Positions 55,390-64,000 of a DNA stretch of 64,000 nucleotides are shown here, piece by piece. Under the pieces are notes generated by a model. The model was not told the origin of the DNA, did not search any database, and worked only from the letters and a program-made list of their open reading frames with translations. A program made the translations under genes and the position numbers. The stretch spans positions 1-64,000 of the forward strand of contig QUBV01000008.1 of NCBI GenBank assembly GCA_014338185.1, written 5' to 3'. Positions within the stretch are counted from its first letter, which is position 1. Each line of letters begins with the position of its first letter. The DNA is from Lysobacterales bacterium. GTDB taxonomy: Bacteria > Pseudomonadota > Gammaproteobacteria > Xanthomonadales > Rhodanobacteraceae.

Positions 55390-56169
55390 GTGCCCGCCGC
55401 CGCCGCCCGTCCGTCGCTCGCCGCCTGCATCATCACGCTCAACGAGGCCGACCGCATCGACGCTTGCCTGGATTCGCTCGCGTTTTGCGACGAGATCGTG
55501 GTGGTCGATTCGGGCTCGACCGACGGCACCCGCGAGCGCGCCGCCGCACGCGGCGCGCGCGTGCTCGAGCGCGCGTTCGACGGCTACCGCTCGCAAAAGG
55601 ACTTCGCGGTGCAGGCGGCCCGCTGCGACTGGGTGCTGTGCATCGATGCCGACGAGCGCGTCACGCCGCCGCTGCGCGCGGCGATCGAGGCCGCGCGCGA
55701 TGGCGGTTTCGCCAGCGCCGCGGCCTACCGCTTCGCGCGCTGCACGCACTACTTCGGCGCGCCGTTGCGCCATGGCAACGCCTACCCCGACCGCGTGCTG
55801 CGCCTGTTCGACCGGCGCCGCGCCGGCTGGCGCGGCGAGCGCGAGATCCACGAGCAGGTCGGCGTGGACGGGCCGGTGGCGCGCCTCGCGGGCGACCTCG
55901 ACCACCAGGCCTACCGCTCGCTGGGCGACCAGCTGCGCCGCCTGGACCGCTACTCGACCCTGATGGCGCAGCACCTGCATGCGCGCGGCCGGCGCGCGAG
56001 CCTGGCCGCGATCGTGCTGAGCCCGGCCTGGCGGTTTCTGCGCGGCTACGTGCTGCGCGCGGGCTTTCTCGACGGCTGGCGCGGGCTGGTGTTTGCGCTG
56101 GTCGAGGCCGACTACGTGCGGCGCAAGGCGATCAAGCACTACCTGCTCGCGCGCGGCGCGGCGATCTGA
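55390..56169 (+). CDS. Glycosyltransferase family 2, WaaE/KdtX-like (LPS core)
   Basis: About 259 residues. AACIITLNEADRIDACLDSL, EIVVVDSGSTDGT, WVLCIDADERV and GEREIHEQVGVDGPV are characteristic of the WaaE/KdtX-type beta-glucosyltransferases that act on the lipopolysaccharide inner core. The C-terminal amphipathic helix region would touch the membrane. The only nearby in-frame start is a GTG without a clear ribosome-binding site, so the exact start is uncertain. It is divergent from ntrX and converges with the next glycosyltransferase. Confidence 0.85.
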   Translation: MPAAAARPSLAACIITLNEADRIDACLDSLAFCDEIVVVDSGSTDGTRERAAARGARVLERAFDGYRSQKDFAVQAARCDWVLCIDADERVTPPLRAAIEAARDGGFASAAAYRFARCTHYFGAPLRHGNAYPDRVLRLFDRRRAGWRGEREIHEQVGVDGPVARLAGDLDHQAYRSLGDQLRRLDRYSTLMAQHLHARGRRASLAAIVLSPAWRFLRGYVLRAGFLDGWRGLVFALVEADYVRRKAIKHYLLARGAAI

Positions 56170-56190
56170 GCCGGTCGGCGCGGTGCCGCT

Positions 56191-57027
56191 TCAGTCGGCG
56201 CGCAGCGGCTCGTGCAGGTGCAGGTCGATGCCATGCGCCGTCCATGTCGCGCGGTTGCGGCGCGTTTCGGCGCGGATCGCATCGTTCTTCTGGCGCATCT
56301 CCGGCTTCATGTAGCCGCGCTTGTGCTCCAGGTGCACGCAGATGGCCGAGTAGCGGATGGTCTTGCCGCGCACGCCCGCGTTGACCAGCCGCTCGCCCAG
56401 TTCGAGGTCCTGGCCCCCGTACTGCATGCGCTCGTCCCAGCCGTTGACGCGCACCACGTCGTCCTTCCACGCCGAGGCGTTGTGGCCGTGCAGGCGCGGC
56501 TTGACCGGTGTGAGCGTGTTGAGCGCGCTGCGCAGCCATTCGCGCCGCACGCGCAGCTTGAGCGTGTGGCGCTGCAGGCCGTTGGCCGCGAGCCACGCAT
56601 AGTCGGTGGCGCGCCCGGCGAGGATGTCCTCGCGCGTGATCTGCTGGCTCAGCGCCAGCGGCAGCTTGCAGTAGCCGCCGGTGAGGTAGCGCCCGCGTTC
56701 GCGCAAGGCGAGGTGGCGCGCGACGAACTCGCGGTGCGGGATGCAGTCGCCGTCGGTGAAGATGAGGTAGTCGCTGCGCGCGAGCAGGATGCCGCGGTTC
56801 ATGCCCTTGCATTTCTGATAGCCTTCGTCGGGCTGCCAGAAATGGCGCAGCGGATAGTTCAACTGCGGCCGCAGGCGGTCGATCACCGCGCGGGTATCCT
56901 CGCGCGAGCCGTCGTCGACCACGATCACCTCGAAATCGACGGTGGTCTGGGTGGTGTAACCCCACAGCACCCACTCCAGCCAGCGTGGCTCGTTGTAGGT
57001 CGCAAACAGGACGGTGGCGGCAGGCAT
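56191..57027 (-). CDS. Glycosyltransferase family 2
   Basis: 278 residues. The GT-A fold shows TVLFATYNEPRWLEWVLWGY, FEVIVVDDGSREDTRAVI, YLIFTDGDCIPHREFVARH with the metal-binding DGD, and GWDERMQYGGQDLELGERL, the ED-type catalytic region. The donor sugar and acceptor are unknown, but its location suggests LPS core or O-chain assembly. The chosen ATG begins right at the first beta strand; longer frames overlap the divergent neighbour. It is 52 bases from the divergent GT1-like gene. Confidence 0.87.
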   Translation of the reverse strand: MPAATVLFATYNEPRWLEWVLWGYTTQTTVDFEVIVVDDGSREDTRAVIDRLRPQLNYPLRHFWQPDEGYQKCKGMNRGILLARSDYLIFTDGDCIPHREFVARHLALRERGRYLTGGYCKLPLALSQQITREDILAGRATDYAWLAANGLQRHTLKLRVRREWLRSALNTLTPVKPRLHGHNASAWKDDVVRVNGWDERMQYGGQDLELGERLVNAGVRGKTIRYSAICVHLEHKRGYMKPEMRQKNDAIRAETRRNRATWTAHGIDLHLHEPLRAD

Positions 57028-57079
57028 TGCGTGGCGGGGCAGCAACCAGACAGGGCCGCACAGTGTACGGGATGAGCCG

Positions 57080-58084
57080 ATGACGAGCGTGCACATCATT
57101 GCGCGCGACAACGGCGCCGGGCTGTCGCGCGACCTCGTGATCCTCGCGCGCGCACTGGCACAGGGCGGGTTCGAGGTGAGCGTGAGCGCGATCGGCGCCG
57201 GCGGCCTGCGCCGCCGCACGACGCTGCTGCGCCGGCGTGCGCAGCTGGTGTGGCGGCGATGGCGCGGCGGGCCCGCGCGCGGCCGCTTCGATCTCAACCT
57301 CATGGACGAGCGCATCCGTCCCGACCACCTGGCGCTGGCGCGGCACAACGTGCTGCTGCCGCATCCGGAATGGTTCGCCGAGCAGGACCGGCCGTGGCTG
57401 GGCGCGCTCGATGCGGTGTTTGCCAAGACGCACCACGCCTTGCCGATCTTCACCGCGCTCGGCTGTGCCACCCGGTTCGTCGGCTTCACCAGCTTCGACC
57501 GCTGGCTGCCCGCGCTGGAGCGCACGCCGACCTTCTTCCACCTGGGCGGGCGCAGCCCCAACAAGGGCAGCCAGGCCATCGTCGATGCCTGGCTGCAGGC
57601 ACCGCACTGGCCCACGCTCACGCTGGTGCAGCGCGCGCCGCTGCGGCTGCCCGAGCGCCTGCCGGCCAACCTGCACCTCGTGCGCGACTACCTCGACGAT
57701 GGCGCGCTGCAGACGCTGCAGAACCGGCACCTGTTCCACCTGTGCCCGTCCGAGACCGAAGGCTTTGGCCACCACCTGGTCGAAGGCCTCAGCGTCGGCG
57801 CGATCACGCTCGCCACCGACGCGCCGCCGATGCACGAGATGGTCACGCCCGAACGCGGCGTGCTGGTGCCATGGGCGCGCTGCGGCAGCCAGCGCCTGGC
57901 CACCACCTACTTGGTCGAACCGGCCGCGATCGGCGAGGGTGTCGAGCGCCTGCTCGCGCTGGACGAGGCACAGCGCGCGCGGCTCAGCGCCAACGCGCGC
58001 GCCTGGTGGCTCGACAACGACCGCGCGTTCGCCACGCGCCTGCGCGAGGCGATCGATGCGCTGGTGGGCGCGCCCGCGCGCTGA
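57080..58084 (+). CDS. Glycosyltransferase, GT1/GT4-like
   Basis: 334 residues. VHIIARDNGAGLSRDLVILA starts a GT-B N-terminal domain. The C-terminal domain has FHLGGRSPNKGSQAIVDAWL, HLVRDYLDDGALQTLQN, and the donor-binding HLCPSETEGFGHHLVEGLSV followed by GAITLATDAPPMHEMV. The E-x7-E pattern is that of GT4-like enzymes. It probably adds a sugar in LPS or related glycan synthesis together with the two adjacent glycosyltransferases. It converges with ntrY. Confidence 0.83.
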   Translation: MTSVHIIARDNGAGLSRDLVILARALAQGGFEVSVSAIGAGGLRRRTTLLRRRAQLVWRRWRGGPARGRFDLNLMDERIRPDHLALARHNVLLPHPEWFAEQDRPWLGALDAVFAKTHHALPIFTALGCATRFVGFTSFDRWLPALERTPTFFHLGGRSPNKGSQAIVDAWLQAPHWPTLTLVQRAPLRLPERLPANLHLVRDYLDDGALQTLQNRHLFHLCPSETEGFGHHLVEGLSVGAITLATDAPPMHEMVTPERGVLVPWARCGSQRLATTYLVEPAAIGEGVERLLALDEAQRARLSANARAWWLDNDRAFATRLREAIDALVGAPAR

Positions 58085-58132
58085 ACGCCGCCGGCCACGC
58101 GCGCGGCGTGTCGGCCGCGGGCGCCACGCGCT

Positions 58133-60295
58133 TCAGTCACGCGCTGCGGGCAGGCACAGCGTGAACTCGGCGCCACCCTGGGCGCGGTTGGCCGCGCGCA
58201 CGCTGCCACCATGTTCCTCGGCGATCTTCTTGACCACCGCAAGCCCGAGCCCGGTGCCGCGCGCCTTGCTCGAGGTGTAGGGCTCGTACCAGCGTTCGTC
58301 GAAGTCGGCCGGCAGACCGGGGCCGTTGTCGGCCACGCTGAGCTCGACCCAGGGCTCGCCGCCGCGCTCGAGCGCGCGCGTGGCGATCACCAGCTGGGGC
58401 TTGCGCTCGTCGCCGATCGCCTCGAGCGCGTTCTTGATGAGGTTGTGCAGCGCCTGCCGCAGCCGCACCGCGTCCACCCGCACGCGCGGCTCACCCGCAT
58501 CGAGCTGGCGTGCGAGGCTCAGGCGCTGGTCGTTCTCGTACAGGTCGAGCACCTCGGCCACCAGCGCATTGAGCGCCAGCGCGTGGGTTGCCATCGGCGG
58601 CGGCCGTGCGTAGTCGCCGAACGCGTTGACCATGGTCTTGAGCGCCTCGACCTGGCTCACGATGGTGTGGGTGGCGCGGTCGATCAGCTCGCCCTCGTCG
58701 CGCGGCAGGCGGCCGAGGAATCTGCGGCGCAGGCGCTCGGCCGCGAGCTGGATCGGCGTGAGCGGATTCTTGACCTCGTGCGCGAGGCGCCGCGCGACCT
58801 CGCCCCAGGCCGCGTCGCGCTGGGCGCGGTTGAGCACGGTGAGGTCGTCGAACACCGCGACGTAACCGGCGTGCTCAGGCAGCGCCGCGCCGCGCACCAT
58901 GAGCGTGCGCGGTCCCTGCACCGACTCCAGCACCACTTCCTCGCGCCATTCGCGCGCGCCCTCGCGCAGGTGCCGGCCGAGCGGCTCGAAGAACGGGCGC
59001 AGCGAGGCATGCGCCTTGCCGATCTCGGCCGGGCTCGCGCCGAGCTGGCGGGTGATGACCACGCCGAGGATCGCCTCGGCCGCGGCATTGGCGCTGCGCA
59101 GGTGGCCGTCATGGTCGAAGCCGAGCACGCCGGCCGACAGCCGCTCCAGCACCGCCTCGAGCCAGGCGCGCTGCTGCTCGATCTCGCGCGTGCTCAGCGC
59201 CGCGCGCGCGCCGGCCTGCTCCAGTTCGCGCGTCATCTGCGCGAACGAGGTGACGAGGAAGCCGAGTTCGTCGTTGCTCGCGGCCGGCAACGGCGTGTCG
59301 AAGCGGCCGGCCGCGACCGCGCGCGTGGCCGCGGCGAGGCGACTGATCGGCGCCACCAGCCGCCGCGCCACCACGAACGCGACCAGCACCACCGCGAGCG
59401 CGGTGAGCAGCAGCACGAAGGTGAGGATGAGCGCGAAGGTGAGCTTGAGCGAACCGCGCAGGAACTTGAGGCGCTGGAAGTCGAAGCTCGCGCGCTCGAT
59501 GCCGCGCGTGAGCGGCTGCACGCGCGCCGGCAGCGGAAACAGCGCCTGCAACAGGCGCTGGCGCTCGGGCGCGACGTGGCTGGAGTCGATCGGCAGCACG
59601 ATGCGCAGCAGCAGCGCGTCGCCGAACGGCTCGGCCGCGGCGTAGCGCTGGTCGCCGCGCACGCGCAGTTGCAGCGCCGCGTCGGGCAGCGGCGGATCGA
59701 GCCAGTCGGGATCGGAACTGGCCAGCGCGAGCACGCGCGAGTCGGTCCCGAGCACGGCCAGCTGGGTCGCGCCCAGCGCATCGATGGCCGCGTCCAGCGC
59801 GGCCTGGGTGTCGGCCAGCGGCGTGCGCGCGAGTTCCTGCGCGAGCGTGTTGCTGGCGGCCTCGGCGCGGTGCAGGTGCTCGTCCACCACCACGCGCCCG
59901 AGTTCGAGCGCATCGTCCAGCGCCTGCTCCAGGCGCACGTTGAACCAGTTGTCGATGGTCGCGTCGAGGAAGCGCAGCGCGAAGCCGTACACCACCACGC
60001 TCGCGGGCAGCGCAAGCACGATCAACAGGCCGAGCAGGCGCCGGTTGAGCCGCGCGCCCGGCACGCCGCGCCGCACCTCGCCGCGCAAGCGCCACAGGCG
60101 CAGGCCGATCACCACCACCAGCACCACCAGCGCGAGCAGCGCTCCGCCGAGCACGAGCTGGTAGTGGGCCGCGAAGCGCGCGTTGTCGGCCGCCGCGTCC
60201 TCGGCCAGCTTGAGCGAGGCGGCCAGCAGCAGCGCCACCACCAGCGCGGGCAGCACGCGGCGCAGCAGCAGGTTCAGCGTGTCGCGCGCGGCCAT
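58133..60295 (-). CDS. ntrY: NtrY-like membrane sensor histidine kinase
   Basis: 720 residues. There are several N-terminal membrane helices (VLPALVVALLLAASL, LVLGGALLALVVLVVVIGL, LLGLLIVLALPASVVVYGF), a long extracytoplasmic region, a further helix, then HAMP (RRLVAPISRLAAATRAVAAG), PAS, the H box WGEVARRLAHEVKNPLTPIQ, and the ATPase domain (NLIKNALEAIGDE, DNGPGLP, GTGLGLAVVKKIAEEHGG). It is the partner of NtrX. Its start overlaps the DUF4390 stop by 22 bases. The fmt-rsmB-DUF4390-ntrY gene order resembles Xanthomonadales. Confidence 0.92.
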   Translation of the reverse strand: MAARDTLNLLLRRVLPALVVALLLAASLKLAEDAAADNARFAAHYQLVLGGALLALVVLVVVIGLRLWRLRGEVRRGVPGARLNRRLLGLLIVLALPASVVVYGFALRFLDATIDNWFNVRLEQALDDALELGRVVVDEHLHRAEAASNTLAQELARTPLADTQAALDAAIDALGATQLAVLGTDSRVLALASSDPDWLDPPLPDAALQLRVRGDQRYAAAEPFGDALLLRIVLPIDSSHVAPERQRLLQALFPLPARVQPLTRGIERASFDFQRLKFLRGSLKLTFALILTFVLLLTALAVVLVAFVVARRLVAPISRLAAATRAVAAGRFDTPLPAASNDELGFLVTSFAQMTRELEQAGARAALSTREIEQQRAWLEAVLERLSAGVLGFDHDGHLRSANAAAEAILGVVITRQLGASPAEIGKAHASLRPFFEPLGRHLREGAREWREEVVLESVQGPRTLMVRGAALPEHAGYVAVFDDLTVLNRAQRDAAWGEVARRLAHEVKNPLTPIQLAAERLRRRFLGRLPRDEGELIDRATHTIVSQVEALKTMVNAFGDYARPPPMATHALALNALVAEVLDLYENDQRLSLARQLDAGEPRVRVDAVRLRQALHNLIKNALEAIGDERKPQLVIATRALERGGEPWVELSVADNGPGLPADFDERWYEPYTSSKARGTGLGLAVVKKIAEEHGGSVRAANRAQGGAEFTLCLPAARD

Positions 60296-60837
60296 GTGCT
60301 TTCCGTGGCGGCGAGGTGCCAGGCCGGCTCGAACAGCGCGGGCAGGCGCAGCGCGCCCGGCAGCGCGCCCGGATCGAGCGCGACCGCGACGCGCAGCGGC
60401 GCGTCGGCGTCGAGCCGCGCGAACGCGGGCGGCAGTTGCAGCCGCAGCGAGCCCAGCGCCGCCAGCAGGTAGCCGCGCGTGGCAAAGCCGCGTTCGTCGT
60501 CGCGCCCGCTGCCGATGAGCTGGTAGCGGCGCGACAAGGGGAAGTAGCGCAGTTCCAACCGCGGCCGCGCATGCAGGCCGTCCGCGCCACGCACGTCGAC
60601 CACGAGCGTGAGCGGGATGCCGTGTTCGAGCGCATCCTGCATCGGTCCGCTCAGGCGCGCCTCCAGCGCGAGTTCGAGCTCGGCCCCGCCCTCGCCGGGC
60701 AGCAGCCGGGCATGGCGCACTTCGAGCGTGCCCGGGGTCTGGTGCGCGAGCAGGCCGCAGCCGGCCAGCAGCGCGAGCACCAGCGCCGCGCCGGCCACGC
60801 GCAGTCGAATGCTATGCGTGCTTTTCCAGCAAGCCAT
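60274..60837 (-). CDS. DUF4390-like exported protein, possible lipoprotein
   Basis: 187 residues. The N-terminus has a hydrophobic core ending in a lipobox (LALLAGC), so it may be a lipoprotein with Cys near residue 27. The body is beta-rich (LPGEGGAELELALEARLSGP, GIPLTLVVDVRG, LRYFPLSRRYQLI) and fits the DUF4390 proteins found between rsmB and ntrY. It overlaps rsmB by 26 bases at its start and ntrY at its end, so the three are tightly co-transcribed. Function unknown. The start codon is the least certain part. Confidence 0.8.
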   Translation of the reverse strand: MACWKSTHSIRLRVAGAALVLALLAGCGLLAHQTPGTLEVRHARLLPGEGGAELELALEARLSGPMQDALEHGIPLTLVVDVRGADGLHARPRLELRYFPLSRRYQLIGSGRDDERGFATRGYLLAALGSLRLQLPPAFARLDADAPLRVAVALDPGALPGALRLPALFEPAWHLAATESTWPRATR

Positions 60838-62161
60838 AAAAGAACCCATCCATGCCGCCCTCGCCCGGCAGGCGCTGCCGGCCGGCGCCGGCCACGTGGC
60901 CGTAAGCATCGGGCAGCGCCAGCGCGCGAGCATCATCGTGGGCCGCGAGGAATGCGGCAAGCACGGCCTCGTTCTCGGCGCGCAGGATCGAGCAGGTCGC
61001 ATACAGCAGGCGCCCGCCCGGCACCAGCAACGGCCACAGCGCGGTGAGGATGCGCTGCTGGCCGGCCGCGAGCCCGGCGATGTCGCTGCCGCGCCGGTGC
61101 AGCTTGATGTCGGGCTGGCGCCGGATGATGCCGCTGGCCGAGCACGGCGCGTCGACGAGGATGCGCTCGAAGCCGCGGCCATCCCACCACGCCGCCGGCT
61201 GCGCCGCATCACCCGCGATGACCTGCGCGCACAGGCCCAGCCGCGCGAGGTTGTCGCGCACGCGGCCGAGGCGGTCGGCATCGCGGTCGAGCGCGACCAG
61301 CTCGGGCGCGGCGCTCTCGAGCAGGTGCGCGGCCTTGCCGCCCGGCGCCGCGCAGGCATCGAGCACGCGCATGCCATCGCGCACCTGCAGCGCGGCCGCC
61401 ACCGCCTGCGCGGCGGCGTCCTGCACCGAGAACCAGCCCTGTTCGTAGCCGGGCAGGCGCGTGACCTCGGTGCTGCGATCGAGCACCAGCGCCGCGGGCG
61501 CGTGTGCGGGCGCGCTGGCCTGGATGCCGGCCGCCGCCAGCTGTTCGAGCAGCTGCGCGCGCGTGCAGCGACGCAGGTTCACGCGCAGCGTGAGCGGCGC
61601 TTCCTCGTTGCCCGCGGCGAGGATCGCCGCGGCCTGCGCGGGCCAGTCGTGTTCGATGGCGGCGATGAGCCAGCGCGGGCAGGCGTGGCGCGTCACCGCA
61701 TCGGCATCGAGCGCGGCGTCGAGGCTCGCGCGCTCGCGCAGGTAGCGCCGCAGCACCGCATTGACGAGCCCGGCCATCTGGCCGAAACCGAGCGCGCGGC
61801 TCGCATCGACGCAGGCGGCCACCACCGCGTAGGCGGGCATCGCCAGCACGCCGAGCTGGGCGCAGCCGAGCACGAGCAGCGCGCGCACCTCGCGCGCACG
61901 CGCGGGCAAGGGCTGGTCGATGAGTCGCGCGAGCGCGGCATCCAGCCGCAACCACCAGCGCGTGGCCGCGAACAGGCTTGCCGCGAGCAGTGCGCGATCG
62001 CGCGGGTCGGCCAACTGCGCCTGCGCCGGCGCGAGCGCGACGCGCAGCGACACGCCATCGAGCGCGACGCGGGCAAGCACACGCGCGCCCGCCACGCGCA
62101 GCGCCACGCCCGGGGCATCCGCCGCCACCGGTTCACACGCGGGCCGGCGTGGCCGCTTCAC
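60812..62161 (-). CDS. rsmB: 16S rRNA m5C967 methyltransferase RsmB
   Basis: 449 residues from a GTG overlapping the fmt stop as GTGA. The N-terminal NusB-like domain ([37 protein letters not shown]) is followed by the SAM domain: [33 protein letters not shown], the catalytic cysteine in [18 protein letters not shown] and the second cysteine in [17 protein letters not shown]. It methylates C967 of 16S rRNA. The fmt-rsmB pairing is widely conserved. Confidence 0.96.
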   Translation of the reverse strand: MKRPRRPACEPVAADAPGVALRVAGARVLARVALDGVSLRVALAPAQAQLADPRDRALLAASLFAATRWWLRLDAALARLIDQPLPARAREVRALLVLGCAQLGVLAMPAYAVVAACVDASRALGFGQMAGLVNAVLRRYLRERASLDAALDADAVTRHACPRWLIAAIEHDWPAQAAAILAAGNEEAPLTLRVNLRRCTRAQLLEQLAAAGIQASAPAHAPAALVLDRSTEVTRLPGYEQGWFSVQDAAAQAVAAALQVRDGMRVLDACAAPGGKAAHLLESAAPELVALDRDADRLGRVRDNLARLGLCAQVIAGDAAQPAAWWDGRGFERILVDAPCSASGIIRRQPDIKLHRRGSDIAGLAAGQQRILTALWPLLVPGGRLLYATCSILRAENEAVLAAFLAAHDDARALALPDAYGHVAGAGRQRLPGEGGMDGFFYGLLEKHA

Positions 62162-63093
62162 GGCGCGGCGGGCGCGCGGCGCGCATTGAGCCAGTCGCGC
62201 GCACTGATGCGGCGCCCACCCTCGCGCTGCAGTTCGCGAATGCGCAGACGGCCGTCGCCGGTCGCCACCTCGATGCCCTCGGCACTGGCCGCGACCACGC
62301 TGCCGGGCGCGGCGCCGGCCGCACCGGGCACGGCCTGCGCCGACCAGATGCGCACGCGCTCGCCTTCGAGCAGCGCCTCGGCCACCGGCCATGGATCGAA
62401 CGCGCGCACCTTGCGCGCGAGCAGCACGGCCGGCTCGTGCCAGTCCAGTCGCGCCTCGGCCTTGTCGAGCTTGTGCGCGTATTCGATGCCGCTGTCAGGC
62501 TGCGCCCGCGCCGGCAGCGCCTGGCCGCACTGCACGCGCGCGAGCGCCTCGCCCAGCAGCTGCGCGCCGAGCGCGGCGAGCCGGTCGTGCAGGCTGCCGC
62601 CGGTGTCCTCGGCGCCGATCGGCGTGCGCGCCTCCAGCAGCACGGGTCCGGTGTCCAGCCCCGCCTCCATCTGCATGAGGTCGACACCGGTTTCGGCATC
62701 GCCGGCGAGGATCGCGCGCTGGATCGGCGCCGCGCCGCGCCAGCGCGGCAGCAGCGAGGCATGCACGTTCCAGCAGCCCAGCCGCGGCAACGCGAGCACG
62801 GCCCTGGGCAGGATCAGGCCATAGGCGACCACCACGATGAGATCGGGCGCATGCGCGGCCAGCCGCGCACGCGCGTCGGCATCGCGCAGTGTTGGCGGCT
62901 GCTCGACGACCAGCCCCGCGGCCAGCGCCGCCTGCTTGACCGGACTGGCCGCGAGCTGGCGTCCGCGCCCGGCCGGCCGATCGGGCTGGGTGTACACCGC
63001 CACCACCTGCGCGCCACTGGCGAGGCAGGCGTGCAGCGAAGGCAGCGCAAACTCGGGCGTGCCGGCGAAGACGAGACGAAGCGGCGATGGCAT
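62158..63093 (-). CDS. fmt: Methionyl-tRNA formyltransferase
   Basis: About 311 residues. [39 protein letters not shown], the active-site region [20 protein letters not shown] (Asn and His) and [15 protein letters not shown] (Asp) are diagnostic. It formylates initiator Met-tRNA. A GTG two codons upstream (63099) is an alternative start. No def gene is adjacent within the window; upstream lies a divergent transporter gene. Confidence 0.96.
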   Translation of the reverse strand: MPSPLRLVFAGTPEFALPSLHACLASGAQVVAVYTQPDRPAGRGRQLAASPVKQAALAAGLVVEQPPTLRDADARARLAAHAPDLIVVVAYGLILPRAVLALPRLGCWNVHASLLPRWRGAAPIQRAILAGDAETGVDLMQMEAGLDTGPVLLEARTPIGAEDTGGSLHDRLAALGAQLLGEALARVQCGQALPARAQPDSGIEYAHKLDKAEARLDWHEPAVLLARKVRAFDPWPVAEALLEGERVRIWSAQAVPGAAGAAPGSVVAASAEGIEVATGDGRLRIRELQREGGRRISARDWLNARRAPAAP

Positions 63094-63240
63094 GGACACG
63101 GGCGGGACGGGGTGCGGAGCGCGATTGTAGGCCGTGTGGCGATCGCTTGAGCGGCGGCTGCGTTCGCGCGCGACGCATGACGCGCGGCAGCGGCGGGCGC
63201 ATCACTGCGCCGGGGCGCGGCAGGTCGGCATAATCGCGCG

Positions 63241-64000
63241 ATGAGGCGTGCGCTCGCGGCGAGAGGGATGGTCGGCTGGTGGCGGCATCGTGCGCGGCGC
63301 GTCGCGCCGGGCGCGTTCGCGCTGGTGATGGCCACCGGCATCGTCGCGATCGACGCGCACCAGCATGGCCTGTCGCGCATCGCGCGGCTGCTGTTTGCGA
63401 CCAGCCTGGCCGCCCACGCGCTGCTGGTCGCGCTGCAGCTGTTGCGCCTGCACTGGTTCCGCGCCCAGGTGTGCGCCGACCTGGGTGATGCGCGGCGCGG
63501 CGCGGGCTTCCTCACCTTCAGCGCAGGCAGCTGCGTGCTGGCCAGCCAGTGCCTGCTGCTGGTGCGCTGGCCCGCGCTGGCATGGACATGCACGCTGGCC
63601 GCGCTGCTGGCCTGGCTGGTGCTGCTGCCGCGCTTTGCCGCGACGCTCGCGCAGGCGGCGCGGCGGCCACGGTTCGCACACAGCATCGGCGGCGGCTGGC
63701 TCATCGTGGTGGTGGCCACCCAGGGGCTGGCGATCGCGGCCACCCTGCTCGCGGCGCAGACGCCCGACCTGCGCGTGCTGCTGCTGCCCGCGGCACTGGG
63801 CCTGTTCGTGCTCGGCAGCGTGTCCTATCCGCCGTTGATCGCGCTGGTGGGCTGGCGGCTGGCCTGCCGGCCGCTTGAGCCACGCCAGTTCACCGCGCCG
63901 TACTGGATCACGATGGGTGCGCTCGCGATCAGCACGCTGGCGGGCAGCCTGCTGGTGCGGCAGGGCCCACCAGCCGCCATGCTGCCGCCGTGGCACGGCC
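63241..64000 (+). CDS. SLAC1/TDT family transporter, partial (runs off right edge)
   Basis: 253 residues are visible before the edge, with at least seven hydrophobic segments. APGAFALVMATGIVAIDAHQ at the N-terminus and TAPYWITMGALAISTLAGS further on match the tellurite-resistance/dicarboxylate transporter (TehA, SLAC1-like) family of anion channels and exporters. The ATG is preceded by CATAAT 7 bases upstream, a -10-like sequence so close that a leaderless transcript is possible. It is divergent from fmt across 147 bases. The substrate could be C4-dicarboxylate, sulfite or another anion. Confidence 0.82.
   Translation, partial: MRRALAARGMVGWWRHRARRVAPGAFALVMATGIVAIDAHQHGLSRIARLLFATSLAAHALLVALQLLRLHWFRAQVCADLGDARRGAGFLTFSAGSCVLASQCLLLVRWPALAWTCTLAALLAWLVLLPRFAATLAQAARRPRFAHSIGGGWLIVVVATQGLAIAATLLAAQTPDLRVLLLPAALGLFVLGSVSYPPLIALVGWRLACRPLEPRQFTAPYWITMGALAISTLAGSLLVRQGPPAAMLPPWHG

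Noticed and set aside
58211-60472. 753-codon rightward frame opposite ntrY
   Set aside because: NtrY has all kinase motifs on the other strand; the opposite frame is low-complexity Arg/Glu/Gln/His.

Overview
The window is GC-rich, densely coded bacterial chromosome with no transposase, integrase, phage gene or CRISPR array that I could see. Its content points to a gammaproteobacterium of the Lysobacterales (Xanthomonadales), perhaps near Dokdonella or another Rhodanobacteraceae. This is inferred from the aa3 oxidase cluster order, a TonB-dependent receptor beside glucokinase, sugar permease and LacI genes, a zwf-pgl-edd-eda operon, and an fmt-rsmB-DUF4390-ntrY block. No marker sequence was compared.

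Layout. 1-4 kb: a secreted DUF11-repeat protein, read leftward, broken by a frameshift and running off the left edge. 4.3-8.2 kb: a PYROXD2/CrtI-like oxidoreductase, a small degenerate metal-binding protein, and an MHS-type transporter coupled to a glutathione peroxidase. 8.3-16.1 kb: the cytochrome c oxidase and heme A assembly cluster (ctaC, ctaD, a 40-codon membrane ORF, ctaG, ctaE, surf1, a membrane-anchored protein, ctaA, ctaB), all leftward except a small DUF2909-like gene. 16.4-19.5 kb: putA. 19.6-25.1 kb: exported proteins (beta-helix protein, GH5-like hydrolase, FadL-like porin, esterase) and a methyltransferase. 25.3-32.1 kb: TonB receptor, glucokinase, FHS sugar permease and LacI regulator around a divergent control region with two matching palindromic operator candidates. 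32.1-39.8 kb: the Entner-Doudoroff operon zwf-pgl-edd-eda facing away from a nagR-like/nagB-II/nagA operon. 39.8-43.5 kb: a CAU-anticodon tRNA, an S8 protease and rpoD. 43.8-46.7 kb: dtd, a lipid A acyltransferase, and two exported proteins, one with a PEP/IPTL-CTERM-like tail. 46.7-53.6 kb: a leftward run of seven genes from bdhA and a patatin to a Ser/Thr kinase, histidine kinase and LuxR-type regulator. 53.9-63.1 kb: ntrX and ntrY separated by three glycosyltransferases, then DUF4390, rsmB and fmt. The right edge holds the start of a SLAC1/TDT transporter.

The central part reads as a carbohydrate module. Sugar would enter through the TonB receptor and permease, be phosphorylated by glucokinase and flow through Zwf, Pgl, Edd and Eda. 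N-acetylglucosamine 6-phosphate would be deacetylated and deaminated by NagA and NagB-II. Many neighbouring genes overlap by ATGA or GTGA, which suggests widespread translational coupling.

The most unusual signal is a short motif of the form (I/L)(F/L)x(D/N/S)GF(D/E). It ends three otherwise unrelated exported proteins (beta-helix, GH5-like, S8 protease) and sits just after the signal peptide of a fourth (esterase). It may be an undescribed terminal tag of secreted proteins in this lineage. Other points of interest are the coupled Ser/Thr kinase and two-component operon, an NtrX without a recognisable GAFTGA loop, and the paired operators in the sugar locus.
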